Below, in pieces: positions 23,227-34,787 of a DNA stretch of 64,000 bases. The first letter of the stretch is position 1; the number at the start of each line of letters is the position of its first letter. The DNA is from Imbricaverruca yamaguchii (Eukaryota > Arthropoda > Thecostraca > Neoverrucidae), in assembly GCA_034440575.1 (NCBI GenBank), contig JAOTOL010001656.1, forward strand, positions 3,598,501-3,662,500, read 5' to 3'. The notes below the pieces were generated by a model. It saw only the letters and a program-made list of their open reading frames with translations, was not told where the DNA came from and did not search any database. Made by a program: the position numbers and the translations under genes.

Positions 23227-23805
23227 CAGAGCACGTGGTGACTGGCACAGAGGGGCACACCTGCTCTTCTCACAGAGCACGTGGTGACTGGCACAGAGGG
23301 GCACGCCTGCTCTTCTCACAGAGCACGTGGTGATTGGCACAGAGAGGTACACCTGCTCTTCTCACAGAGCACGTGGTGACTGGCACAGAGGGGCACGTCT
23401 GCTCTTCTCACAGAGCACGTGGTGACTGGCACAGAGGGGCACACCTGCTCTTCTCACAGAGCACGTGGTGATTGGCACAGAGAGGTACACCTGCTCTTCT
23501 TACAGAGCACGTGGTGATTGACACAGAGGGGTACACCTGCTCTTCTTACAGAGCACGTGGTGATTGGCATAGGACACACCTGCTCTTCTTACGGAGCACG
23601 TGGTGATTGGCACAGAGGGACACACCTGCTCTTCTTACAGAGTGCGTGGTGATTGGCACAGAGGGACATATCTGCTCCTCTCGCAGAGCACGTGGTGACC
23701 GACACAGAAAGACATATCTGCCCCTCTCGCAGAGCACGCGATAACCGACACATAATGAAGACCTGCCCCTCTCGCAGAGCACGTGGTGAGCGGCACAGTG
23801 CACTC
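23227..23805. repeat. 46-bp minisatellite
   Basis: About 12 units of 46 bp, each with AGAGCACGTGGTGAYTGGCA followed by CAGAG and CTGCTCTTCT. Right-hand units are more diverged (CTCGCAGAGC in place of CTTCTCACAGAGC). Each unit holds a CACGTG E-box. Minus-strand open frames across it and the next array are repeat artefacts. Confidence 0.93.
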
Positions 23806-23814
23806 CGTGATGTT

Positions 23815-24450
23815 CTCTCACGGAACACCTGGTGACTGGTACATCTGCTCCCTGCAGGAACACCTGGTGACCGGTACATCTGCTCCCTGCAGGAACACCT
23901 GGTGACTGACACATCTGTTCCCTGCAGGAACACCTGGTGACCGGTACATCTGCTCCCTGCAGGAACACCTGCAGGAACACCTGATGACCGGTACATATGC
24001 TCCCTGCAGGAACACTTGGTGACTGACACATCTGTTCCCTGCAGGAACACCTGATGACCGGTACATATGCTCCCTGCAGGAACACTTGGTGACCGGTACA
24101 TATGCTCCCTGCAGGAACACTTGGTGACTGACACATCTGTTCCCTGCAGGAACACCTGATGACCGGTACATATGCTCCCTGCAGGAACACTTGGTGACTG
24201 ACACATCTGTTCCCTGCAGGAACACCTGATGACCGGTACATCTGCTCCCTGCAGGAACACCTGATGACCGGTACATCTGCTCCCTGCAGGAACACCTGGT
24301 GACCGGTACATCTGCTCCCTGCAGGAACACCTGGTGACCGGTACATCTGTTCCCTGCAGGAACACCTGGTGACTGGTACATCTGCTCCCTGCAGGGACAC
24401 CTGGTGACTGGTACGTATGATCCCTGCAGGAACACTTGGTGGCACAGGAG
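23815..24450. repeat. 35-bp minisatellite
   Basis: About 18 units of 35 bp with GGAACACCTGGTGACCGGTA followed by CATCTGCTCCCTGCA. A short internal duplication of GCAGGAACACCT occurs at about 23957-23980. The unit shares its frame with the adjacent 46-bp repeat and is probably a shortened descendant. Confidence 0.95.
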
Positions 24451-24831
24451 CGCATCTGCTCCCTTCGCAGAACACAATGTTCATGGTATAAAAGGCAGCA
24501 CCTGTTCTCTCGCAAAATGTGTGCTGATCGATACAGTAAGCTGTATTGGCGTCCACCAAAAGCTTGATGCTCTCCAACACGTTGTTTCTTTTCAAAGTAG
24601 TCAGTCGACCCGACCTGGGTGTGATGATCAACCCAAGAACAACGTTGGATATATCTGAATATCTGACCGCTAAGTCATATAATGCCGTTAACCCCTCACT
24701 ATGACTGATCATGAGTGGATTCAGTGGTTAGCCGGTTGCGGGACTCGAACCTACAATCAGACAATCAGCAACCAAACGTCCCATCGACGGAGGTATTGGA
24801 CTGCTAGGATAATGTCCATTCCTTAAATTAC

Positions 24832-25119
24832 ATGTTATCTAACTATATGCATGGTATCTCGACGCATGCATGCTATTACATTCATAAGGGAGGATTAGCT
24901 CCCAATGAAATAAATTGGCATACAAGATGGCTGGAAGAAGCTCCTCAGGCTGGAACGAGGCTGCTTTCAATTATTATTGGAAGGAGTATACCCAAACATA
25001 AACCATATGCAACAGATACAATAAGAATCTCTGAAGCCGCAAGGACATTCATACGGGAAGAGGGGAAGTTGATTTTTAAAGGCTTGCCGAACCATAAAGG
25101 TTATTTGGGCCGCCTTTAA
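24832..25119 (+). CDS. Hypothetical ORF, function unknown
   Basis: A 95-codon frame from an ATG at 24832. The C-terminal half (AARTFIREEGKLIFKGLP) bears a faint likeness to the loop of mitochondrial carrier repeats, where REEG is followed by a FKGL-like stretch. The PX(D/E)XX(K/R) signature and membrane helices of that family are not visible, so the resemblance is weak. The frame stops just short of a GTGAGT at about 25127 and lies beside the right inverted arm. It may be a chance ORF. Confidence 0.15.
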   Translation: MLSNYMHGISTHACYYIHKGGLAPNEINWHTRWLEEAPQAGTRLLSIIIGRSIPKHKPYATDTIRISEAARTFIREEGKLIFKGLPNHKGYLGRL

Positions 25120-25175
25120 AGCGAGTGAGTTTTGCAAGAGAAGCTCAAACAAGTGTACTTTTACGTTCAGGAAGT

Positions 25176-25498
25176 TTTACGTTATAGTGTGTGTGTGATG
25201 TCTTAGGTGCTGGAGGCGGGGGCTAGGTGGGGTACATTTCATGGATGTCTAAGTATTTTTTAGTTTTGCTTTACTCCTCCGCAAAATAGCTTGCAGCTAG
25301 GCTTTAGGGTGGTGTTCAGAGTGACCAGAAAACTGATTTTGCCACGGTGCCGGCATTAGCCTACTCTTGTCGAAGAGCACCGAGGGGTCTTTAAAGTGCA
25401 GACAAGGCGGTAATTGTCCACACCGCTTATCACGACGGCCGCCACATGTCGGCTGTTAGTAAAGGTTAATTTAAGAATGTCATGTAGGGCTGTCAGTG
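25176..25498 (-). repeat. Right arm of the inverted repeat pair
   Basis: On the minus strand it reproduces the block order of 20866-21193, from CCCTACATG through TAACCTTTACTAAC to CACCTAAGACATCACACACA. The outer ends face away from each other across about 4 kb. Confidence 0.85.
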
Positions 25499-25985
25499 AG
25501 ATTAAGTACAGTGTTCGCCAATTCGGCTTATCTGCATCCGCTGTACATCTGAGTAGCCGTTTTACGCAATGATTTGTCAGGTAAATAGTCTCATCCCTGT
25601 ACGATGACCTCCCTGGGTAGTCGTTTACCTTGTCATTTATTTTCCCTAAAGCAAATCGGCTTGCCTACGTCTGACTGCACCGCTAGGTAACCATATATTT
25701 ATAATCTGAAAACAAATCGGGTCATGCACGTTCGACGACATCCGGAGCTGGATACTTAAGTCTTTCTACGAGTGTTTCGCAGGTATTCATTGAGTGTTGA
25801 TGTGAGTGTTGGTGATGTGGTGTCTACAGTGTTTCTGCCAGTTTTGTGGCATACAGATATTCAAACAGCAATTGAGAGAGTTGTGGGTGTTTGTCACACG
25901 GAAGCGATGGAAGTGACAGGGCTCTTTCTGACAGAAGACTTTAAGTGATTGCTTTTGAGCGGTAAAGCTACTCCAGTCTAGCAGG
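25499..25985. other. Unassigned sequence
   Basis: No domain is recognised. It lies upstream of the truncated LINE, and I cannot tell whether part of it is LINE sequence. Confidence 0.4.
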
Positions 25986-27830
25986 ATGCGTCCTATGCTT
26001 AATTGCAGGTGTCGCAGTCAGGTGTTGTATTTTCTCAGTGTGTGTTTACCGATTTTTGACGCTCATGTTCCGGTCAGAGTCGTGTCCATTCGCAATCCCA
26101 GCGCCCCTCCAGTCACCGAGCCAATCAGAAATATAATGTCTCGCCGTCGCTTGGCGTTGACTGAACACGGTCACTGGTCACCAGAATATGTCATCCTAAA
26201 CAGAGCGATGCTGTCCGCCATACGCCGTGACACCCGCAGACCAAGCATGCCGTCTACCACGTGTTGGCGCCAGTGGGTTCTGGGTGGCATCTCTGACGCT
26301 GTCAGAGCTGAGGACCGTCGTCCTGTGGATGAGAGGCTCGTCGGCTTGCGGCTAGGACGGGTTCAGCATGCACATGGTGCGCCTGTCCTTTGACGGGATC
26401 GGCAAGGTGCACCTGCATTTGGTCAACTCCAGCATTTCCTTCTCTGATGTTCCTCGATCCTGGAAGCACTCCCTCGTTCATCCTATTTTTAAGTCGGGCG
26501 ATCCTACCAGCCCTTGCAATTACTGTCCTATTTCCATAGTTTCTGTCATTGCCAAAATTGTTGAGAGTGCCATTCATCAACAGCTCTACAATTGCATGTC
26601 CAAAAACCACCTCCTGTCCTCAACCCAGCACGGTTTCCGTCCACGTCACTCGACAGAAACCGCGCTGACTTCCATGTCCGATCATATCCTATCCGCGAAT
26701 GACCGAGGGGAGTTATCCCTTCTTTGCCTGCTGTACTTGAGCAAATGCTTTGATGTGATTGAACACTCAAGGCTCTCGACTAAATTAAGCATCCACGGTA
26801 TCGACACTTCTTGGTTCTCTGCATACCTTTGCGATCATACCCAGAGTGTCAGCCTCACTGACAATCTGGGAAATCTCAAAAAGTCTACTCCTCTTCCCAG
26901 CGATATTGGTGTCTTTCAGGGATCTGCTCTCGGCCCGCTTCTCTACTGCATCTTCGCTAACGACCTCAGTCTGTTCGTTGAAGGTGCAGTGGTAGTCCAA
27001 TATGCGGACGACACGCGAATTTTGGTTAGTGGTAAAAAATCGGAATTTAGAAATATCGTCACGAGGATGGAATATGTTTTGGCCTCTCTTGACTCTTGGT
27101 TTCGTGCAAACAGCCTCAGAGTGAATGTCGGAAAGACGCAACTAATGCTGCTGGGAAGTCAGCAAAATTTGCGCTACACCCCCCAAATTATCGTAAAATT
27201 TCGCGATCACAATTTAATTCCCATCTCGGAAGCAAAAAATCTCGGATTAATCTTTGACCGCTCTCTCAGCTGGGACTCCCATGTCTCCACCATCACTAGG
27301 CGCTGCTTCGGTACTTTGAGTGGTCTATCGCATATGAGGAGCTACCTGCCACCCGCTGTCATTTTCGCTTTAGTCAATGCCTTGGTACTCTCACAGATCC
27401 GGTATTGTATTTCGGTGCATGGCAATGGAACGGAAAAGAATCTTTCTCGCATCCAAAACATTATTAACTATGCAGCAAAAGTAATTTTCGGCCGCAAAAA
27501 CTTTAATCATGTATCGGACCTGCTGGAGAAATTTGGCTGGCTGAACGCGCGGGACCTCGCTCAGTACCACACGCTGACCTTGCTGCACAAGGTGCGCCGC
27601 CTGGGTGAGCCTGGTGAGGTGACTCACTAGCCAGCGAATTGATCTGGTATCACAGACACGCGACAGGACCACCAGGCAAGACAGCGATCTGCACGTGTCC
27701 AGATCGCGAACCAACATGGGCAAGCGACGTTTTTGTAGTCGTGCGGCTAGACTCTGCAATGCCTTGCCGCCCGATCTGACGTGGCTACCCATCCCTCTGT
27801 TTGGGCCGCACATAAAGCGTCACCTGCGTA
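25986..27830 (+). pseudogene. LINE reverse transcriptase with broken linker
   Basis: The linker reads VPVRVVSIRNPSAPPVT and HWSPEYVILNRAMLSAIRRD, a region found before the RT in jockey-like elements. The RT frame is open from 26368 to 27630, but its upstream part (LRTVVLWMRGSSACG) is interrupted by a TAG near 26350. Motifs are KHSLVHPIFKSGDP, QHGFRPRHSTETAL, VFQGSALGPLLYCIFANDLS and the catalytic QYADDTRILVSG. A CNYCPISIV block replaces the usual NYRPIS, and LYLSKCFDVI carries the first Asp position. Frameshifts after 27600 break the C-terminus (HVPRSRTNMGKRRF-like region). The family nicks DNA and primes reverse transcription; this copy lacks its endonuclease. Confidence 0.88.
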
Positions 27831-28015
27831 GGAACCCGGATTGGAGCACCTTATTTATGTGTCTGCTTTTATGACTGCTTGTAGACGATATCTGAATGCA
27901 TGATACCTTTGCCGACCTCTTTTTTATTTGCATGACGTGAGGCTATAATAGCCACGAGCTAATTGTGGATGGCCTTAATACATGTCTGTCTGTCTGTCTG
28001 TCTGTCTGCCTGATG
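25986..28015 (+). mobile_element. Jockey/CR1-like LINE, 5'-truncated
   Basis: This is a second non-LTR family, not closely related to the CR1 copies. It holds the linker between endonuclease and RT (25986-26237), the RT (about 26283-27630), a C-terminal tail broken by frameshifts (to about 27830), a short 3' region, and a terminal (TGTC)n tail at 27983-28008. An internal deletion joins the linker directly to the RT. Confidence 0.85.
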
Positions 28016-28059
28016 CTGTGAGTGTGGCTGGATGTGTGTTGTGTCCATGCGTTTGGTGA

Positions 28060-28960
28060 TGGTGACGTATGTGGCGTTGTAGGAGTGTTTTCCAGTCGTC
28101 TACCGAATATTCCATGCTGAGCTAAGTGTTCAATGCTGAGGCTTGCTTTGCGAGACGATCTGCTTCTTCGTCACCTGAGATGTTGGCATGGCTCGGTATC
28201 CAGAACAAGGAAAAGTTCTTGTTTACGTTATGGACCACGATTTGTTCGGTTTTGTCAAAGACATGCTTGATGAGTCGTAATTGTGTGTGGTTTGTTGTAT
28301 GAATTCATTGTTGGTTCCACAAATGTCAGATGGTCTGTTGCATTGATGATTTGACGGTGTCTAAGTGTTGTGGAATCCCTGTGATATTTAGTAGCTGTAA
28401 TGATTATCTTGCTAATTTGTCAGCGTCTTCGTTTCCTGGAATGCAGCAGTGACCGGGCACCCACAGGAAACGGACTTTCACTCCTGTCAAACTAAGTGTT
28501 TGAAGTGTTTATATATTGAAATATGAGAAAGGTGCGAAAAGGAAAGTGAAATAAGTGATTCATGAACATATTTTGAGTCGGAACAAGCGCTGACGCTGCG
28601 CATGGGATGACAAAAGACTCAACTGCGAATATGACGGAAGACAATGAGGATGACATGTAATTCAGCGATACAAATTGAAGTTCCGTTAGGAAGCGATGCT
28701 ATTTTTCGTGTTCCCGAAACAATGGCTCTTCTTGCAAAGTTGGCATCTTTAGAACCGTCGGTGAAACAAAAGGAACATAGTGATAACATTACGAAATTGA
28801 TCAAATATTTATTTGTTTGGCATATTCTGGATAAAGCTTCGATTTTGAAGTGGTGATCAGATAAAAAAATGTGCCGTGCAGCCATCTGCGGCAGTGGTGT
28901 TGTTGGTGAAGGAAGAGCAGCAATGGATAAGAAGAGCAGCAATGTTCAGGAAGAGCGGTA
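28060..28960 (-). pseudogene. RNase H remnants of a LINE (I/Jockey group)
   Basis: On the minus strand, CFTDGSKDANFARRAIVSGT (about 28765) starts an RNase H fold, followed by CIAELHVIL with the catalytic Glu. SDSKYVHESL follows near 28575, with FLWVPGHCCIPGNEDADKLA near 28440. A second, separate end motif, FWIPSHANISGDEEADRLAK, lies near 28170. The doubled WVPGH/WIPSH motif points to two overlapping domain copies or a tandem duplication. Several frameshifts separate the parts. LINEs of the I, R1 and some jockey-like groups carry such a domain C-terminal to the RT; no RT is seen adjacent on this strand. Confidence 0.75.
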
Positions 28961-29655
<695 letters not shown>

Positions 29656-30455
29656 AAACATGCATAAACATGCAATTAAGCGTACACCTACATATGCACC
29701 ATGCGTATACATGCTGATCTTCAATTATAATAACATATTTGCATGACCACTTACATGTGATGCCTCTATTCGTGTTATGCTCTTTACATGAAGTCCCGTA
29801 TCCCTATATCCCTTTTACAAGGGATACCAATCCGTCGATAAGTTATATTTTCACCAACGCACTCCCCGTAAAGCTGATGTAAACAACGCTACTTACGTCG
29901 TGCAACCAATCTCTGATAAAGCCCTTGTCGAAACTGACATTTCAGCGGTATCAAACTCCGGTAGTGGGGTCACGAACTTGACCTTTGGTGCGGCGGGCAG
30001 ATGCGGGGCGCATTCCCGCCGTCACCGGCGTCAGCACCGCCGCCATACGGAGCAGACGTGGGCAGCAGCACCTGGCCAATGCGGCCATATCGCGGCCGTG
30101 ACTCAGCCGCCCTGTCGCACGCCACGCCGCTACAATCAGCTGACGGAGGTCATGGATGGACCCAGTCAGCTGGCGCCGGCCAGGCGTCGACGACTGGGTC
30201 GGGCACGCTCGCCAGACGAGGGCGCGTGGGGAGAGGGCCAGGGGACAGCTGCATTCTCATGAAACACCATTGTGGCGCCATCGTCGCCATAACCTCCTCT
30301 CTCCTCCTGAGCCCTCTCCGTCGGTTCGGATGTTATCTTTAACGGCGCAGGGTCTTCTCCACTTAGACTTAGACTGTCAACAGCTGGATCCGCCCCAGCA
30401 GACGGAGAGGGCCCATTGTACAGTTTGGGCCCCTCCATCTACCCAGGGGCCCACG
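29656..30455. other. Unassigned sequence, GC-rich in the second half
   Basis: A plus-strand frame at 29900-30262 and overlapping frames to 30500 are rich in Arg, Pro and Ala through base composition. No domain is recognised. Confidence 0.4.
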
Positions 30456-30459
30456 GTCT

Positions 30460-31690
30460 ATTTCTGGATACCAAACATGGGTAGTGCTAGGACAAAATGA
30501 AGGAACGCGGGGCGGCCGAAGAAATGAGCTCGACCTTTGACATTGGAAATTAATGTGATGTCGGGATGGCTGTCTAGTCCCCGTGACACGCCAAATGACA
30601 CATGATGTAAATTGGAGACATAACGACGAGGTGCGGGGACGTCGAATTAACTAATCTAAGCTAATCTAAGCTAACCTTCAACCATGTGGTTTGACATTCA
30701 TATGTCCCGGTTTGAAATGTTACTCGAGGTTCACCACGGGCTATTGCTTGTTGCCAGATGTGGGTAGGCTAGGGCAAAGAACAAAATGCGACGGAACCCA
30801 AGAAATCGGTTTGACCTTTGACCTTTGAAATTAGTTCGATTTGGCATCATTATAGTACGGCGCAAGCCACGTCGAATGACACCAACTTCGCGCAAATTGA
30901 GCCCACAGCGACTAATCTTGAGGATTTCGAAAAAACGGCAAGCTAGTCATTGACCTTCAGATTTGACTTTGACATACCCCGGTTCCAAAAGCTTACTCCA
31001 TTGTTCATTATGAGCTACCGCTTGATGGTGGATATGGGAAGGCTTGGGTGAAAACCCCCAAAAGAAGAAATTCGAGACGACCGAAGAAATCAGCCTGAAT
31101 GTTCACCGATGGAGATCATTTCAGATTATCAAGTTTCTGATGCCGCACAATAAGCGACGTCGAATGACCACTATTTTCTGCAAATTGATGTCATTGCGAC
31201 CAAACGCGAGGTCATGGAGCAACTCCATGAAACTTTTGGCCTTGACATGTCCTGGTTTGAAATGCTACACGAGTGTTCAGCACATGCTATCGTTTGATGC
31301 CAGATTTTGGTAGGTTTGGGCGAAAACAAAAAAGTGCGAGGCGATCGAAGGACCAGATTGGCCGCGGACCTTAAAAAATAATTTGAATGCTGACTTTTTA
31401 GATACCGCACAACAAGCCAAGTCCAATGACGCACATTTCATGGAAATTGAATCGATGGCGACCGAACCATCGCTCATCGGTCGCTTTCGCTTAAAACTCA
31501 GCATTCAATAAATCAAGCTAACATTTGACCTTGAAGTTTCACCTTGACATGCACCGGTTTGAAACGTTGCACGGTGGTTCACCACAGGCTATCGCTTGAT
31601 ATTAGATTTGGGCAAGTGTGGGTGAAAAGGGAAAATAAAAGTCGACCAATGAAATTGGTTTGCGTTGAACCTTGACCATTAAGGTGGACA
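30460..31690 (+). repeat. Hidden diverged tandem repeat, ~272-bp period
   Basis: Four to five units can be aligned. An anchor CCGGTTTGAAA-type block occurs at about 30708, 30979, 31253 and 31554 (spacings about 272, 273 and 302). Each is followed by a G-GCTATCGCTTGAT-like block, GGGTAGGCT-GGGYRAAAA, GAAGAAAT-GGTTTGACC, and GTCGAATGAC with CAAATTGA. A partial first unit starts near 30462. Units are perhaps 60-70% alike, too diverged to be obvious. No coding potential is seen. Confidence 0.75.
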
Positions 31691-31980
31691 TGTGAGACCT
31701 ATGTAGTTGCTTCCAGCGTCCTCAGTACATGCACACGCATTTGTTGTGATCATTCGGCTCTGTGACGGCGAGCGGTCCGGACGCATAAGTATACGGGGCA
31801 TAAGCGGCGCACCGGTAGATCAAGGCATAGATACAGACTGTCTTGTCCTGCTTTTCTTGTATGATTCTGTGCTTGGGCTGCTACTGGTAAATTAGTGGGT
31901 AAAACTAGACTAGGATTATAAACACAACTGATAACTTACTAGCTAATATAGATTAAATAGGGGACCTAGACTGGGTTGTC

Positions 31981-32815
31981 ATGGAGGATGTAGGCAAATT
32001 GATACAAGAGGGAATACAAAAAATTGAAATGGAGCTTAGAAGGGAGATACAGGATATCAAGGAAGAATGCAAAAAAATCAAAGATGAGATGAAACAATTA
32101 AAGGAGGAAAACAAGCAACTAAAAAAGGGACTAGTAGACACAAACAATCAGATAGATGAACTTGAACAATACACACGGAAGGATTCTCTGATACTGGGTG
32201 GGGGTGGGTTCCCATTTGCCCCACCGGACACATATGAGGAACCAAGAAAAACAAGGGAAATCGCAAAAAAGGTCATAGAAGAGAAACTTGGAGTGAAACT
32301 GAAAGGTTCAATCTCAGCATGCCACCGTCTGAGACAAAATATGGGGGTGTTGGTAAAATTCCAAGACCTTGATGACAGGAGTGCTGTTTATGACTCAAAA
32401 TTCAATCAGACAGGTGACAACAAGACAAAAATCATAGTGCATGAAAATTTGACAGCAAAACGGGCAAAACAAATGAAGGTATTAGGAGACCTATGGGAGA
32501 AAGGCCTCATAGTAAACTACCACACACAAAAAATGGAAGGATAATGGCACGAAAGAGTAGTGAACAGAGGTATGCCCACATTCATCATAACTTGGCATAT
32601 CATGAAATTATACAAGCAACTGAAAAGGCACCAACCAAGTCTGCACCATACTATCAGTCCTAAAAATCCTTCCATAAAGATGAATCACCTGCAGGAGGCA
32701 GAACATCCCAGAGGGTGGATCTTGAAGAGCTCATGGTACGCACAACCAGGAGTGGGGCAAGGGGTGGAAGAAATAGGGTGCGGGGATCAATTGCAGAGCA
32801 GTAAATGGAAAGGAT
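31981..32815 (+). pseudogene. LINE ORF1: coiled coil plus RRM-like domain
   Basis: From the ATG at 31981 the protein begins with a long coiled coil (IKDEMKQLKEENKQLKKG), then the junction NQIDELEQYTRKDSL, which marks ORF1 proteins of many invertebrate LINEs. An RRM-like and C-terminal nucleic-acid-binding region follows (VKLKGSISACHRLRQNMG, KTKIIVHENLTAKRAKQM). The frame stops at 32544, but a shifted frame from 32541 continues with KSSEQRYAHIHHNLAYHE to about 32662 and possibly to 32815. ORF1 proteins package the element RNA. It may belong to the same element as the endonuclease and RT at 34.8 kb, with 2 kb of unrelated sequence between. Confidence 0.75.
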
Positions 32816-32819
32816 AGCA

Positions 32820-34780
32820 TATGCATACCACAATGTAGATCCATTGTTGTTTGCACCACCAACAATTATTTTATTTCTTGTATGTATATCTACATGGGGA
32901 TACTTTACAGGGGTTCATGTTCTGTGGGACTAAACATATGTAGATGATGTGAGACATGGTAGCTTTTTTGGATGACAGTTTAGACTCACATGCATTGAAA
33001 ACTACTAAGACACCCCTGGCTATGCTCCCGCTCATACTGCCAAGGTGCCATTGGTATGATGTGGGAATATGGAGAGTGAATGTGAGTGTGAATGAAAAGA
33101 AGCATTTTTAATCTGAGACCCCAGGGGGGCCATGTGCAAAACTCTAGCACACTTGTGAAATAATGGAGTAACTTACAAGAGTGAGCTGTAAGTAATTACA
33201 AGCTCATACACATAGTGGCATATGATATACAATATGTCCACAGAGAGTACACAATGGCACCAACCCACCAAAGCTGACCATTAACATTACAATCGTCTGC
33301 TGTGCTGAGGTCCCTCACCATGTATCCTCATTGTATTTCCATGTTAGTCTCCTTTCGATATTGCACTGAGTAGTCCACACAACAGCGTTTGCATCATCAA
33401 AAATAAACCTAGCATATGCACCTTTATGAGCTGTAATTGATTCCTTGTGCCCATGGGTATGGATATGTATATATATGTAATTGTATATGCAGGTATGTGG
33501 ATGTATGTGCATATGTGCATATGCATGTGCCTATTTACATCCATGAATGCCATGGCATCCATTCTCACCTGGATGCAGATCCACCATCTCGCTGTTGTTC
33601 TGTTGACTGTAGGCTGGATCTCTAAATCAACCAACTACCTAGATGGGCGGCTACCTACCTGCCTACCAATTTATCCTCTTTCAGCATCTGTTCTGTCATC
33701 TCATTACAATCTTATTACATACATCCTACCATGCTGCTATGATAGAGTTGCATTAGTACGCAATTACCTCCTACCTACCCAGGTGCCTAGGTGACCAGAA
33801 ATATTATTACAAATCAAGTCATCGTCATTATCAAGTTTACTTAAGCATGTTAGCCTGAACAGGTGGCCACTTGCCAATTTTCCTGAGTGGGATATCATTC
33901 ATTAAATCATTTATAGGTACCACACATAACAGAACACTTCATAGCAATACCTAGTACCTCCCTAATTTACAATACAGCCAACCAATCACGACTATGAATG
34001 GGTATAAACAGCACTCCTGCATACGACCTTGGAACACCCCATCAATGAAACTCCTCCTCGCTTACAAACACTGCGCACGCGTAATGACAATACGTAAAAA
34101 TGCAAGATCTATTATATTATTCAGCTTCGCAATCAGATAATCCCAAAACTATTATTCAGCTTTGCAATCAGAGAACTGCAAGCAATTTTATGAATAGCAC
34201 TTCACTTTGTTCGTCAAATCACTTCCTAAAAACTATATTCTAAGGCATAACCATTACCCATGATATTTAGATGCTATTTATTTACAAGCCACCCTCTATG
34301 CTCAACCAGACGGCGACATAAATGAACAAAAATGTTTGTTGAATGTTTGAATGCTTGCAAAAAAAAACACGAAACGCGTGTGACTCGGTTCGTAACTAGA
34401 TTAAAATGAATGCCGAAATAAATTTAAAAGAAACAAAATAGACCGTAAAAACATATTGATTTATATACATGTTTCTTTCTTTCTTTTCTTTTTTCCTTGT
34501 GACACCACAGTCTGGGTCCAGATGAGAAAAAGGTGAAAAATATGCTGATATCGGAATAAGGTTAATTAGGTGAAGCAGAAAACTGAGACAAGGTAAGGTA
34601 GGAATCTAAGGAGTATTATGGTGACCGGAGACATATATCAAGGGCAGGCCAGTTTTCTCAACTACTTAAAACAGGGACTGGGATATTAATTTTCTGCATG
34701 TGAAAACACCCTAAGGCAATGTGATTATGTACTTCCAAGCAAACTTAGAGCAGACGTGCAGGGGGAGGGGGGGGGGGGTC
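32820..34780. other. AT-rich unassigned sequence
   Basis: No gene is recognised. It includes imperfect TATG/CATA words at about 33455-33540 and CTACCTAC words near 33640-33780. A run of G at 34761-34779 ends it. Confidence 0.45.
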
Positions 34781-34787
34781 CATAATA

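Noticed and set aside
23546..24712. A 388-codon frame with regular Cys-Arg-Glu-Gln repeats resembling a secreted cysteine-rich protein
   Set aside because: It follows the 35- and 46-bp repeat units exactly, two other frames look equally protein-like, and no signal peptide or unique domain is present.
24725..24790. tRNA gene or second tRNA-SINE family (minus-strand GGTTCGAGTCCC B-box-like sequence)
   Set aside because: The T-arm stem has a mismatch, no convincing A box or cloverleaf can be drawn, and no second copy is seen in the window.
20866..25498. Polinton/Maverick-type giant transposon with long terminal inverted repeats
   Set aside because: Nothing between the arms resembles a DNA polymerase, integrase, protease or capsid gene, and the interval is only 4.6 kb.
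25986..26393. Separate host gene encoding an Arg-rich 135-residue protein
   Set aside because: The first 84 codons match the linker region before the RT of jockey-like LINEs and lead directly into the LINE RT; the remainder is an out-of-frame reading of the RT.
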